A stretch of 64,000 nucleotides of DNA from Hyphomicrobiales bacterium (GTDB lineage Bacteria > Pseudomonadota > Alphaproteobacteria > Rhizobiales > Rhizobiaceae), in NCBI GenBank assembly GCA_900469475.1, contig UBXG01000016.1, positions 195,407-259,406 on the forward strand, read 5' to 3'. Both the position numbers and the translations under genes were made by a program. Below are positions 44,883 through 53,704 of the stretch, in pieces (position 1 is the stretch's first letter; each line of letters starts with the position of its first letter). The notes under the pieces were generated by a model that saw only the letters and a program-made list of their open reading frames with translations, ran no database searches and was not told the DNA's origin.

Positions 44883-45655
44883 CGCAGGCATCATCGGATG
44901 TAAAAAATGCGATCGCGTTGGTGACTGGTGGCGGCACGGGCATCGGTCGAGCCATCGCCAAGGCGCTCGGCTCGGCAGGCTTCAAGGTCGTCATCTCAGG
45001 ACGCAGGGCTGACGTTCTAGAAAAAACTGCCCGCGAGCTTGCCGAGGAGACCGGAACGGAATTTCTTGCGGTTGCCGCCGATGTCAGTGACCCCTCATCG
45101 GTCCGCAGCCTTTTCGATATGATCGCCGACCGCTATGGCCGCCTCGACCTTCTGGTCAACAATGCCGGCATGGGTCTGCCGGCCGTGCCGATGGAGGAAC
45201 TGAGTTTCGAGCAATGGAATGCGATTGTCGGTGCGAATCTGACGGGCGCGTTCCTGTGCACGCAGCAGGCCTTTCGCCTGATGAAAACCCAGGTGCCGCA
45301 GGGTGGGCGCATCATCAACAACGGTTCGATCTCCGCAACCACACCACGGCCCCATTCTGCACCCTATACGGCCACGAAACACGCCATCACAGGCCTGACG
45401 AAATCGACGGCCCTTGATGGGCGTCCCTTCGATATCGCCTGCGGCCAGATCGATATCGGCAATGCCGCCACCGACATGACGGCACGGATGAGCGCCGGCG
45501 TGCTGCAGGCAAATGGCGAGACCGCAGCGGAGCCGACGATTTCGGCAGAGCATGTTGCCCGCGCCGTCGTCTATATGGCAACCCTGCCGCTCGAGGCCAA
45601 TGTTCTTTCCATGACTGTCATGGCAACGAAGATGCCACTCGTCGGAAGAGGATAA
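44879..45655 (+). CDS. SDR family oxidoreductase in tetronate operon
   Basis: A 258-residue classical SDR: TGGGTGIGRAIAKAL (16-30), NNAGMG, Ser in NNGSISA and YTATK as catalytic Tyr/Lys. It is coupled to denD (ATGA), so it probably acts in the same catabolism, perhaps making erythronate or threonate from an upstream sugar or alcohol. The exact substrate is not clear from sequence. Confidence 0.8.
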   Translation: MTQASSDVKNAIALVTGGGTGIGRAIAKALGSAGFKVVISGRRADVLEKTARELAEETGTEFLAVAADVSDPSSVRSLFDMIADRYGRLDLLVNNAGMGLPAVPMEELSFEQWNAIVGANLTGAFLCTQQAFRLMKTQVPQGGRIINNGSISATTPRPHSAPYTATKHAITGLTKSTALDGRPFDIACGQIDIGNAATDMTARMSAGVLQANGETAAEPTISAEHVARAVVYMATLPLEANVLSMTVMATKMPLVGRG

Positions 45656-45661
45656 AAGAGA

Positions 45662-45691
45662 ACGGCAGCACCGCGAGTGCAATGCTGCCGT
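45662..45691. terminator. Stem-loop at end of tetronate operon
   Basis: Perfect 9-bp arms ACGGCAGCA and TGCTGCCGT with a 12-nt loop, 7 bp after the SDR stop and 22 bp before the convergent protease stop. Probable bidirectional terminator. Confidence 0.65.
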
Positions 45692-45712
45692 CTCAAGGAT
45701 TAGCACCATTCG

Positions 45713-46675
45713 TTAGATGGCAGGTCGTGCCGAAGGCTTGACCTGCCTTCGCTCGATCAGGCCGGCAACGCTGAAGATCAAGACCTCGATCTCCATGCCG
45801 ATCTTGTCGCCATCAAGTAGCCTGACGACATCATCTATGCCGGAGACGGCGTGTCCATCGATGGCAAGCAGGTAGTCACCCTCCTGCAAGCCGCCTTTTT
45901 CGGCCGGACTATCCTTCTCGACACGACGCAGACGCACGGCGGTCGAATGTGTGACGCCGGCCTCGAGCGCGATGCGCCGATGCAGCTCGACCGTATCAGC
46001 GGCAATGCCGATATAAGCACGCCGGACATGGCCGAAACGCAGGATTTCGGACACCACATGCTTCGCCGTATTAGAGGCGACCGAAAACGCGATGCTCTGC
46101 GCACCCTGGATGACAGCGGTATTGACGCCAATCACTTCGCCGGCGGAAGAAACCAGCGGACCGCCGGAATTGCCGGGATTGAGGGCGGCATCCGTCTGAA
46201 TGATATCTTCCATCAGCCGACCGCTGGCCGCGCGCATCGACCGACCCAGCGCCGAGACGATGCCGGCGGTGACGGTCCATTCGAAGCCAAGCGGATTGCC
46301 GATGGCGATCGCGATGTGACCACGCTTCAGCGATTTGGAATCGCCGAGTCGCGCCCAATTGCCCGGCCAGTCGTTGGCGCGAATGAGAGCGAGGTCGGTA
46401 TCCGGGTCGCGCCCAAGCACCCTACCCTCAACGGTCGCCCCTTCCGGGGTCTTGATGCGTACCGCCTTGGCATCGTCGACGACATGATTGTTGGTGACGA
46501 CCAGGCCATCAGGCGAAATGGCAAAGCCCGAGCCATGTCCGGCACGGCCGCCCAAACGCTCGATGCGGCTGACGGCCGGACCGACGAGATCGACGGCACT
46601 CGATACCGACTGAGAATAGGCATCCAGCAGCCCGGCATCGGATGACGGCTGGATGTCGCGATCAATAAAGCCCAT
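45713..46675 (-). CDS. HtrA-like serine protease with PDZ domain, no signal peptide
   Basis: A 320-residue trypsin-like protein: catalytic His in VVTNNHVVDDAK, Asp in DPDTDLALIR, Ser in LNPGNSGGPLV. A PDZ domain follows (KDSPAEKGGLQEGDYLLAIDG). The ATG at 46675 has GGAGGAG upstream. Unlike DegP/DegQ, no signal peptide or membrane anchor is visible, so it may be cytoplasmic or exported by another route. Confidence 0.88.
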   Translation of the reverse strand: MGFIDRDIQPSSDAGLLDAYSQSVSSAVDLVGPAVSRIERLGGRAGHGSGFAISPDGLVVTNNHVVDDAKAVRIKTPEGATVEGRVLGRDPDTDLALIRANDWPGNWARLGDSKSLKRGHIAIAIGNPLGFEWTVTAGIVSALGRSMRAASGRLMEDIIQTDAALNPGNSGGPLVSSAGEVIGVNTAVIQGAQSIAFSVASNTAKHVVSEILRFGHVRRAYIGIAADTVELHRRIALEAGVTHSTAVRLRRVEKDSPAEKGGLQEGDYLLAIDGHAVSGIDDVVRLLDGDKIGMEIEVLIFSVAGLIERRQVKPSARPAI

Positions 46676-46836
46676 GAAAACTCCTCCGACGCGGACGCGT
46701 CGCATAGAGGAACGGCAGCAACTGTTGAAAAGCAGGAGGCTGTCGGTTCGACAGATTGAAACAGTGACTACTGAAATGAGGAGAGATCAAGCCAAGTTCA
46801 AGAGCCACATATGCCCGTGCGTTTTTGAACCGCCTC

Positions 46837-48420
46837 TTATCTCACGCGTGCTGAAACAGTCTGTTGGCGGTGGTCACTGCTCGCCATCCGCCATGTGTTC
46901 CGGCCGTTGGCTTTGGCTCGGTAGAGGGCACGGTCCGCTTCCTGAATCAGAACTTCTCCGTTCTCGCCATTCTCCGGCGCCGCCGAAACGCCGATGCTGA
47001 TACCGATATCGACGGTGGTGCCCTCAATGCGAAAGGAGGATTTGAAGGCAGCAATGCAACCCTTCGCCACATCAGCGACATCGCCCACTTCCCCGGTCAT
47101 CAGGATGGCAAACTCATCACCGCCCAAGCGCGCAACCATGTGGCCTCTGGCCGCACCACGCAGCCGCTCGGCCACCATCTTGAGAACCTCGTCGCCGGCA
47201 GCATGGCCGAAAGTGTCGTTGACCGGTTTGAACCCATCGAGATCAAGACAGAAAACGGCGACGCTCCTTCCGTTATTTACCTTCAAGGCGTCATCGAGAG
47301 CCTTGTAGAAGCACATCCGGTTCGGCAATCCGGTGAGCATGTCGTGCCGTGCCAGGCGATTGGCTTCGGCCTCCGCGAGAATGCGATCGCTGACATCGGC
47401 AATGGTTAGCAGGAGGCGGCGTTCCAGGCCTTCGTGGAGCAATCGAACGTAAACAAGCACGTGGCGTTCCGACCCATCGGCCACTCTCTGCCGCCAGACG
47501 GTTCTGGCCTCGCAATCGCCTTCGAGTTCGAGAAGCCCATCTGCAAAGCGATCCGCCTCGCTCTCGGCATGCATGTCGCACGCCCTCCGCGAGAGCAGCG
47601 TCGCTTTTGAAAAGCCATAGAAGTCGATAGCTGCGCGGTTGACCTGAAGGATCTGGAGATTGCTGCCATCGCATAGGAGCATCGGCATCGGATTGGCATC
47701 GAAAAGCTGCCGCAACCGCTCTTCGCGCTGTTTCAGCTCACTAATGTCTATCCGCATTCCGATGGCCCCGCCGTCAGGCGTGCGCCGATCATCATGCCGA
47801 AGCCATCGTCCATCCTGGAGCTGCTGCTCCTCCTGTGAAACCGGCTGGCGAAACTTTCGCATGCGCTGCTTCAGCCACATATCCTTGTCTTCGACAACCT
47901 CCGGCATGCGGCCGCTTGCAAGGCTGATCTTCAGAATATCTTCGAAAGCGATACCCGGTTTGAGGTGATCGGCGATATCCGGATAGAGCTCCGCATATTT
48001 CTCGTTCCACAGAACGTAGCGATCACTCGCATCGAAGACGCAGACCGCTTCCGGCAGCATCTCGATCACATATCGAAGGCGCAGATTGGCCTCTCTCGCC
48101 GCCACCGCAGCATGGCGGTCTTCGCTCCCTGGTTCGATAAGAACCGCCGTCAACCTTCCTGACGCCGAGGGCCAAGTCATGACGTTGACCCGGCAATCCC
48201 GTCGATGGCCGGCGCCTGTCACGAGCAATGGCTGCGACGCAGCGCCCGGCAGCGGCCACTCCGGTATCAAATCCGAGACGGATAGGTCGTGAGGCGCATC
48301 TGAAAGGATAAAGAGCTCCAGGGCTCCCGCATTGGCGAAGACGATCGTGCCGACGGCGTCGAGCACAAGTGCCGCCATCGGACACGCTTCCAGGAATGCG
48401 ACGATTTCCGCGTCCAGCAT
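46837..48420 (-). CDS. PAS-domain diguanylate cyclase (GGDEF)
   Basis: A 527-residue signalling protein. The N-terminal part has PAS-like domains (VLDAVGTIVFANAGALELF; VCVFDASDRYVLWNEKYAELYP; MPMLLCDGSNLQILQVNRAA). The C-terminal GGDEF domain has the active motif RLGGDEFAIL and DMLTGLPNRM, so it can make cyclic di-GMP. The RxxD inhibitory site five residues before GGDEF is absent (RGHM there). No EAL domain and no membrane helix. The ATG at 48420 follows GGGAG; a TTG 21 bp upstream is an alternative. Confidence 0.88.
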   Translation of the reverse strand: MLDAEIVAFLEACPMAALVLDAVGTIVFANAGALELFILSDAPHDLSVSDLIPEWPLPGAASQPLLVTGAGHRRDCRVNVMTWPSASGRLTAVLIEPGSEDRHAAVAAREANLRLRYVIEMLPEAVCVFDASDRYVLWNEKYAELYPDIADHLKPGIAFEDILKISLASGRMPEVVEDKDMWLKQRMRKFRQPVSQEEQQLQDGRWLRHDDRRTPDGGAIGMRIDISELKQREERLRQLFDANPMPMLLCDGSNLQILQVNRAAIDFYGFSKATLLSRRACDMHAESEADRFADGLLELEGDCEARTVWRQRVADGSERHVLVYVRLLHEGLERRLLLTIADVSDRILAEAEANRLARHDMLTGLPNRMCFYKALDDALKVNNGRSVAVFCLDLDGFKPVNDTFGHAAGDEVLKMVAERLRGAARGHMVARLGGDEFAILMTGEVGDVADVAKGCIAAFKSSFRIEGTTVDIGISIGVSAAPENGENGEVLIQEADRALYRAKANGRNTWRMASSDHRQQTVSARVR

Positions 48421-48549
48421 CTTCTCCCAGCGGGCCTTCAAATTTATCCCCAGGCCCGATTATAACATCGGATAGTAAAGAAATGTCGTAGATCATGACA
48501 AGACGTACCGCGTTCCTAAAATCGGAGCATCGTCCGCCGGCGATTGAAT

Positions 48550-49044
48550 TCAGCTCTTGTCCTGCTGCAACAGCCGCTCGAGCTCTCGCTCCTGCATCTC
48601 GATGGCTTGCGTGACGAAGCGCAAGATCACCTGCTTTTCCGCCTCGGAAAACTGTTTAAGCATCTGCGCGCCGGCCTGCTCGATTGGGCCATAGGCTTCT
48701 TGTCCCAGCCTGATCGCCTTCTCGGACGGTGCCACCAGCACGCGACGCCGGTCGTTCGGATCGGGAACGCGGTGGAGAAGGTCCCGGGCCGAAAGGCGAT
48801 CGATCAAGGCAGTAACCGATGGCGGTGCAAGGCCGATAGCCTTGGCGACGGCGTTTGCGGGCTGCGGCGCGCGCATGATTACGCTGAGACAGCGCCGCTC
48901 GGCGCTGTTGAGCCCATGCAGCTTGCCGAAGGTTTCGTCGAAGCTCTCGGTCGCCTCCTGCCAGCGCATACAGGCGAGGCTGATCGCTTCCACGAGGCGG
49001 TGCTGTTCTTCATTTGACTTTTGTTCGATCATCAAATAATTCAT
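48550..49044 (-). CDS. MarR family transcriptional regulator
   Basis: A 164-residue winged-helix regulator: ANAVAKAIGLAPPSVTALIDRLSARDLLHRV, with the wing DPNDRRRVLVAPSEK. It is divergent from the FAD monooxygenase with only 27 bp between starts, so it very likely represses that gene and itself. Neither ATG (49044 or 49032) has a clear ribosome site, so its mRNA may be leaderless. Confidence 0.88.
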   Translation of the reverse strand: MNYLMIEQKSNEEQHRLVEAISLACMRWQEATESFDETFGKLHGLNSAERRCLSVIMRAPQPANAVAKAIGLAPPSVTALIDRLSARDLLHRVPDPNDRRRVLVAPSEKAIRLGQEAYGPIEQAGAQMLKQFSEAEKQVILRFVTQAIEMQERELERLLQQDKS

Positions 49045-49071
49045 TTATAAAACTATTAGAAGGAAGAACCA

Positions 49072-50340
49072 ATGTGCCCCATTGACGATCCAGCCGCAAC
49101 CATGAATCGAGCGACAACCCCCGAGGCGACGATCGGCATATGCGGCGCTGGCGTAGGTGGGCTCGCGCTCGCACTCCGGCTGGCAAGACTTGGCTTTCAT
49201 CCGGTGCTGTTCGAAGCCCGATCCAAGGAAGCCGCCTTGTCCGAAGGAGAGTTTCTGACGCTCGCGTCCAACGGCATGAACGGGCTGCGGGCGGTGGATT
49301 GCTACGAAGAAGTATTGCGCGAGGGATTGGAAACCCGCGCCATCGAGCTCTGCAACGCCCGCGGAAAAAGGCTCGCGCTTATCGACCAGAGCGACCATTT
49401 GGCGGCATTCGGCACGCCCGCCGTCACCATCAGGCGCGGCGTTCTCACAGGCATCCTGATCGAAAAGTGCCAAGCCGAAGGCATCACCATACAATTTGGC
49501 CGGCGCGTGACCAAGGTCGACAATCATGCGCATGCCGTAACGCTCAACTTCTCCGAAGGGGTTGGTCTTGCCGTCGACCTGCTCGTCGCCGCCGACGGAC
49601 TGCGATCCTTCGTCCGTACACAAATATTTCCGGATTATCCCCAGCCGCAATTTACCGGCCTTATCGGCACAGGCGGCATCGTCGATGCCGACATACCGGC
49701 TACGGATGGCGTCATGCGCATGACGTTCGGGGAGAAAGCCTTCTTCGGTTACATCAAGACGGCATCCCATCCCGTATATTGGTTCGATTCCTTCGCCGCC
49801 GATACGCCGGACGCCGTACGCGCACTGGAACCGGCAGCACTCGCCGCTCACGTTCGTCAGATGCATGCCGACGATCCCGAACCAAACAGATCGATCCTTC
49901 AAGCCGTCGGTCAGGTCGAGCGCAGCTATCCCATCTTCGATATGCCGCAGCTTCCGGTCTGGTCGACCGGGCGCGTCATCTTGCTCGGAGACGCCGCGCA
50001 CGCCATCGGCCCGCATGCCGGCCAGGGTGCCTCGATGGCAATAGAAGATGCGGTAGTCCTGTCGTCCTGTCTCGCAGCGACGCTCGACTACGGCGCAGCC
50101 TTTGCCCGCTATGAGGCCCTCCGGCGCCCGCGTATTGCCCGCGTGGTGAAGCTCACCCGGCAAAATGCTTCCAGGAAACGAAAAAACAGTCGGCTTAGCC
50201 TGTTTCTGCGAGATTTGCTTCTGCCTCTGCTTATTCCGATGACCGTCAGAGCTAGCCGTAGATTGTTCGCATATCGGGTCGATCTCGATCCGCTGGAGGC
50301 AAATACCTCGTTCGAAAGCGGTCGCAAGGATGCCGCCTGA
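49072..50340 (+). CDS. FAD-dependent monooxygenase (salicylate hydroxylase-like)
   Basis: A 422-residue flavoprotein hydroxylase: GICGAGVGGLALALRLARLG (22-41) binds FAD, and GDAAHAIGPHAGQGASMAIED is the second FAD motif. Members hydroxylate aromatic compounds or antibiotics using NAD(P)H. Substrate unknown, but control by a MarR regulator fits an aromatic or toxic compound. ATG at 49072 after AGAAGGAAG. Confidence 0.88.
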   Translation: MCPIDDPAATMNRATTPEATIGICGAGVGGLALALRLARLGFHPVLFEARSKEAALSEGEFLTLASNGMNGLRAVDCYEEVLREGLETRAIELCNARGKRLALIDQSDHLAAFGTPAVTIRRGVLTGILIEKCQAEGITIQFGRRVTKVDNHAHAVTLNFSEGVGLAVDLLVAADGLRSFVRTQIFPDYPQPQFTGLIGTGGIVDADIPATDGVMRMTFGEKAFFGYIKTASHPVYWFDSFAADTPDAVRALEPAALAAHVRQMHADDPEPNRSILQAVGQVERSYPIFDMPQLPVWSTGRVILLGDAAHAIGPHAGQGASMAIEDAVVLSSCLAATLDYGAAFARYEALRRPRIARVVKLTRQNASRKRKNSRLSLFLRDLLLPLLIPMTVRASRRLFAYRVDLDPLEANTSFESGRKDAA

Positions 50341-50418
50341 CATTCGATCGATCTGTTGAAACCGATCTAGGAAGGCGAGAATAGCCGGCGAAGTTTCTCC
50401 CCCGTCGACACAAGAAAG

Positions 50419-50943
50419 CTATCTCCGCGGCCAAGCCAGCCTGCTCCAATTTGCAATATAGATCACGAATGCGATGAACATTCCCGATCCGATAAGATCG
50501 AGCCGATGCCGGCCGAAAAGGAAGAGGCCGAGAAGTGCCAAGCCGATCGAGGAGGCGATCAGGAAAAGAGAGGGGATTACGCTTGTGATGGGTACCCCCG
50601 CCTCTCCTTCGGCTTCGACGCCATCGCCCGTCACGTGACTATTGAAGCCTGGGGACCTATTGCCGAGCCTGACCGTCACCTTGCCGCGTCTGGTGGCGAG
50701 CCTGCCCCTAACCTTCTTTCTCGAAGTCAGAAGCACGAGCACCATCGAAATGAGCATGCTGCCGAAGCCCCAGGAGAAAACCGTGCATGCTGCCATGGCG
50801 GTCGCGTTTGCGTAGGTCCGATAAAGGTGAAGTGCCAAGGCTCCCATCGCTATGGCAATGGCAAGAAACAAGGAACCGACAATCAGGAACGTGATCCTGC
50901 CGGACAATTGCGTTTCGCCTTCCACGCGACCTCCCATCAACAT
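50419..50943 (-). CDS. Hypothetical membrane protein (174 residues)
   Basis: Four likely membrane helices (TFLIVGSLFLAIAIAMGAL; AACTVFSWGFGSMLISMVLV; SVIPSLFLIASSIGLALLG; LDLIGSGMFIAFVIYIAN) with a polar loop between helices 2 and 3. The ATG at 50943 is favoured; a longer upstream frame has no membrane or family character. Function unknown. Confidence 0.6.
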   Translation of the reverse strand: MLMGGRVEGETQLSGRITFLIVGSLFLAIAIAMGALALHLYRTYANATAMAACTVFSWGFGSMLISMVLVLLTSRKKVRGRLATRRGKVTVRLGNRSPGFNSHVTGDGVEAEGEAGVPITSVIPSLFLIASSIGLALLGLFLFGRHRLDLIGSGMFIAFVIYIANWSRLAWPRR

Positions 50944-51092
50944 CAATCCGCTCAGATTGTCCAAACTAGGAGAATATCGACGATCTTCAAACACCGGTGC
51001 GACATTTGCCGAGTTTGGCCGTCTGCCGGGATGACCTTTACGAAACCGCCAGCAGCCATAATTAGCTTCGGTGTCGGAGGATGGAGGTACCC

Positions 51093-51725
51093 ATGAAGAT
51101 TGCAAGATCGCCCTCGGCGGTGGCCATCATCGGTTTATTTGCCATGAACGTCGAGGCCGCAGGGATCGATTGCGCAAAACCTGGTTCGACAGGTGACCAC
51201 ATGATTTGTCGGGACAAATCGCTGCTGGCCCGGGATGCGATTGTGAGCGATCTCTATGCTGCCGCGCTGAAGCACGACGATGCGGGCAAAATCCGGGAAC
51301 AGCAACGGCACTGGATTACGACGCTACAGTCCTGCAGCGACGCTGAATGCATTCGACAGGCCTACGACGACCGGATCGCGTCTCTTCTGAGGACCAAGGG
51401 TGGACAAAGCGCATCTATGGACTTCCAGTCGAACAGCACTGACGGCAATGAGGGTCATCTCGCGATCTTCGGGCCGGTTGGGGGCTTCCTCGCGGTCTCG
51501 CTCGCCTCGACCTTTGTCGGTCCCGGCGGAGCCGACGCGGGCGACGTCAATGCCGATGGCATCGACGGTGTCGTCCCGCTGACGAGGGAGCACGCTGAAC
51601 TCACCAGAGAAGCGTGCAAGATCGGCCTCGACCGTCTCAACGCAAGGACATGGCGCGTATCACAGGCGGGTGTGTGTGATTTTGCCGATGGCGTGACCCT
51701 GAAAGGTACCTACCGCAAGGAATAA
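51093..51725 (+). CDS. Exported protein with LprI-like (DUF1311) domain
   Basis: A 210-residue protein with a short signal-like N-terminus and an LprI/DUF1311 domain (DCAKPGSTGDHMICRDK; QQRHWITTLQSCSDAEC) whose four Cys probably pair. Relatives inhibit lysozyme, so a periplasmic role is likely. The C-terminal ~100 residues are of unknown type. ATG at 51093 after GGAGG. Confidence 0.75.
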   Translation: MKIARSPSAVAIIGLFAMNVEAAGIDCAKPGSTGDHMICRDKSLLARDAIVSDLYAAALKHDDAGKIREQQRHWITTLQSCSDAECIRQAYDDRIASLLRTKGGQSASMDFQSNSTDGNEGHLAIFGPVGGFLAVSLASTFVGPGGADAGDVNADGIDGVVPLTREHAELTREACKIGLDRLNARTWRVSQAGVCDFADGVTLKGTYRKE

Positions 51726-51876
51726 TATGATCCGAACTCGGTTGCCTGCTGGATGAAGCATAGCTCGCGAGACTGGAATATACCGATCGCCGGATCGACG
51801 TCGGTAGCGAGGCGCTTTTTGACCCGGCCGCCAACGGCGGCCGAAGCCTCTTGAGACAAGACGAAAAATTGGGCGA

Positions 51877-52125
51877 TCAGCTGCCAGTGGCGTCGGACGT
51901 GCACTTCTTGACGAAGCTGGTCTTTGCGGCGCCAGCAAGCTTCTTCGATGCTGCTTGGGTATCGCAGGCGGCTGCGGCATCCTTCTCGCATTTCTTGGTG
52001 AAACTGGTCAAAGCGGCGCCTGCCAGCTTCTTGTCGGCGGCCTGGGCCTTGCATGTCGCATCCGCCGCCATCGCACCACCGGCAATGCAGGTCGAGATAA
52101 TGGCGATTCCGAGCAGTCTGATCAT
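51877..52125 (-). CDS. psiF: PsiF repeat protein
   Basis: An 82-residue exported protein with a Sec signal ending at GGAMA (about residue 20) and two PsiF repeats (CKAQAADKKLAGAALTSF and CDTQAASKKLAGAAKTSF), each ending in KKC. PsiF is phosphate-starvation inducible in E. coli; its role is unknown. No Pho box was identified here. Confidence 0.88.
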   Translation of the reverse strand: MIRLLGIAIISTCIAGGAMAADATCKAQAADKKLAGAALTSFTKKCEKDAAAACDTQAASKKLAGAAKTSFVKKCTSDATGS

Positions 52126-52244
52126 CGAATTCCTCCGGGGCTTACCGCGGCAAAAGGCCGAGGTAACCAGACACTAACGCAATGTCAGCCGCAGTAAAGA
52201 GACGCGCGGATCATCTATAGAAGAGAAAAAGCGCTATGCACTCC

Positions 52245-52284
52245 CGTTCAAACGGCGCAACCTCAATTGATCGCCGCTTGAACG
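52245..52284. repeat. Stem-loop in psiF-ROK divergent region
   Basis: 13-bp arms CGTTCAAACGGCG (52245-52257) and CGCCGCTTGAACG (52272-52284) with one mismatch. The 14-nt loop holds TCAATTGA, a palindrome resembling sites in front of the chitooligosaccharide operon. It lies about 120 bp upstream of both divergent genes. Confidence 0.55.
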
Positions 52285-52401
52285 CATCGGCAAAAGCATA
52301 GAAACTACATATAGACGCAGAAGCGGCATGCGGCCCCTCCTCCACGCCATGGCAAAGCGTGGCAAGCAACAACATAAAATAAAGTCATCTCCGGTCCTCC
52401 C

Positions 52402-53622
52402 ATGAAGACAATTTCAGGCACGAATCTCGAACAGGCCAAATCGCATAATCGGCGTGTCGTGATCGAGGCCATTCGCACCAACGGGCCGATGTCGCGCGCA
52501 GCGATTGCGCGCATGACAGCACTGACCACACAGACGGTTTCGAATATCGTGGAGGAACTCGCGCGTTCGCACCTCCTCATCCCGATGGAGGCACAGAAGA
52601 TCGCCCGCGGCCAGCCCATCATCCCATACACCATCAATCCCATGGGAGCCTACTCCATCGGCCTCGAACTCGGCCGCCAGCGTGCGGCCGGGGTACTCAC
52701 GGATCTTTCCGGCACGGTTTGCGCCCGCATTGACCGCCATGTCGACAGGCCGGGACCGATCGAGGCAATGCCGGTCTTTGCCGAGATCGTCAGGGATCTG
52801 CAGGAAGCCTTTTCCTTCGATCGCGCCCGGTTGCTGGGCATCGGCATTGCCCTGCCCGGGCGCTACGCCGATGGCGGCGTCACCTCGCTAAGCCCACTGA
52901 ACCTGCCGGGCTGGCAGGATTTTCCCGTGGCCCGTGAACTCGAACGCCTGATCGGCCTGCCTGTGCTTGTCGAAAACGATGCCACAGCGGCGGCGATCGG
53001 CGAGCGGCTCCATGGTGTTGCCCGCGGCCTCGGAAGCTTCGTCTATCTCTTTCTGGCGGGTGACGGCGGCATCGGCGCCGGCATGTTCCTCGACGGCCAC
53101 CTCTACAAGGGCAGCCGTGCCAATGCCGGCGAAATCGGCCACATCATCGTCGAGCCGCATGGCAGGCTTTGCACCTGCGGTAAGCGCGGCTGTCTCGACC
53201 GCTATGTCTCGCCATCCGTCGCCTACGAATGTCTGGAGATCGAGGATGCGCAGGAGCTGGACCCGGATCAACTGGACGCGATGATTGCGGCCAACAGCCG
53301 CGGCCTGGAGGTCTGGTTGGAACAGGCTGTGCAGCCGCTTCGACAGACGATCGATTTTCTCGAACTGGCCTTCGATCCGCAGACGATCGTGCTTGGCGGC
53401 AGCGCTCCCACATCCCTCATGATCGGACTGGCCGAGCGCGTGGAGCCGCTGTACACTCCAGTGAATCCGATGGAAAAGCGCACCATTCCCCGTTTGATGA
53501 TCGGCGCCACCGGCAAGGATACCGCCATCCTCGGCGCGGCGGCCTTGCCCATTTTCTCGGAAACCAACCCTCAATTCGATGTGCTTCAGAAGCCGCTGAC
53601 GCACCGCGCCGTCATAGGCTAG
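52402..53622 (+). CDS. ROK family transcriptional regulator (NagC-like)
   Basis: A 406-residue regulator: N-terminal helix-turn-helix (AAIARMTALTTQTVSNIVEEL), then the ROK sugar-kinase-like domain with DGGIGAGMF, VENDATAAAIGE and zinc motif CTCGKRGCLDRY. It probably senses N-acetylglucosamine or a derivative and controls the convergent GH20/transporter operon, and possibly itself. The ATG at 52402 has no Shine-Dalgarno (CCTCC precedes it), but the fold requires this start. Confidence 0.88.
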   Translation: MKTISGTNLEQAKSHNRRVVIEAIRTNGPMSRAAIARMTALTTQTVSNIVEELARSHLLIPMEAQKIARGQPIIPYTINPMGAYSIGLELGRQRAAGVLTDLSGTVCARIDRHVDRPGPIEAMPVFAEIVRDLQEAFSFDRARLLGIGIALPGRYADGGVTSLSPLNLPGWQDFPVARELERLIGLPVLVENDATAAAIGERLHGVARGLGSFVYLFLAGDGGIGAGMFLDGHLYKGSRANAGEIGHIIVEPHGRLCTCGKRGCLDRYVSPSVAYECLEIEDAQELDPDQLDAMIAANSRGLEVWLEQAVQPLRQTIDFLELAFDPQTIVLGGSAPTSLMIGLAERVEPLYTPVNPMEKRTIPRLMIGATGKDTAILGAAALPIFSETNPQFDVLQKPLTHRAVIG

Positions 53623-53655
53623 GCAAGCGGCTCGACCTGCGTTCTGGCAACCTTG

Positions 53656-53687
53656 CTCAGGCGCGACCCGGCTGGGTCGCGCCTGAG
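53656..53687. terminator. Strong stem-loop between ROK gene and GH20 gene
   Basis: Perfect 14-bp arms CTCAGGCGCGACCC/GGGTCGCGCCTGAG with GGCT loop, between convergent stops. Serves both directions. Confidence 0.8.
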
Positions 53688-53704
53688 GGCCGTGCATCAA
53701 GCTG

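Noticed and set aside
52342..52362. CCACGC/GCGTGG hairpin just before the ROK gene
   Set aside because: Only 6-bp arms with a 9-nt loop. Possible operator, but too short to claim.
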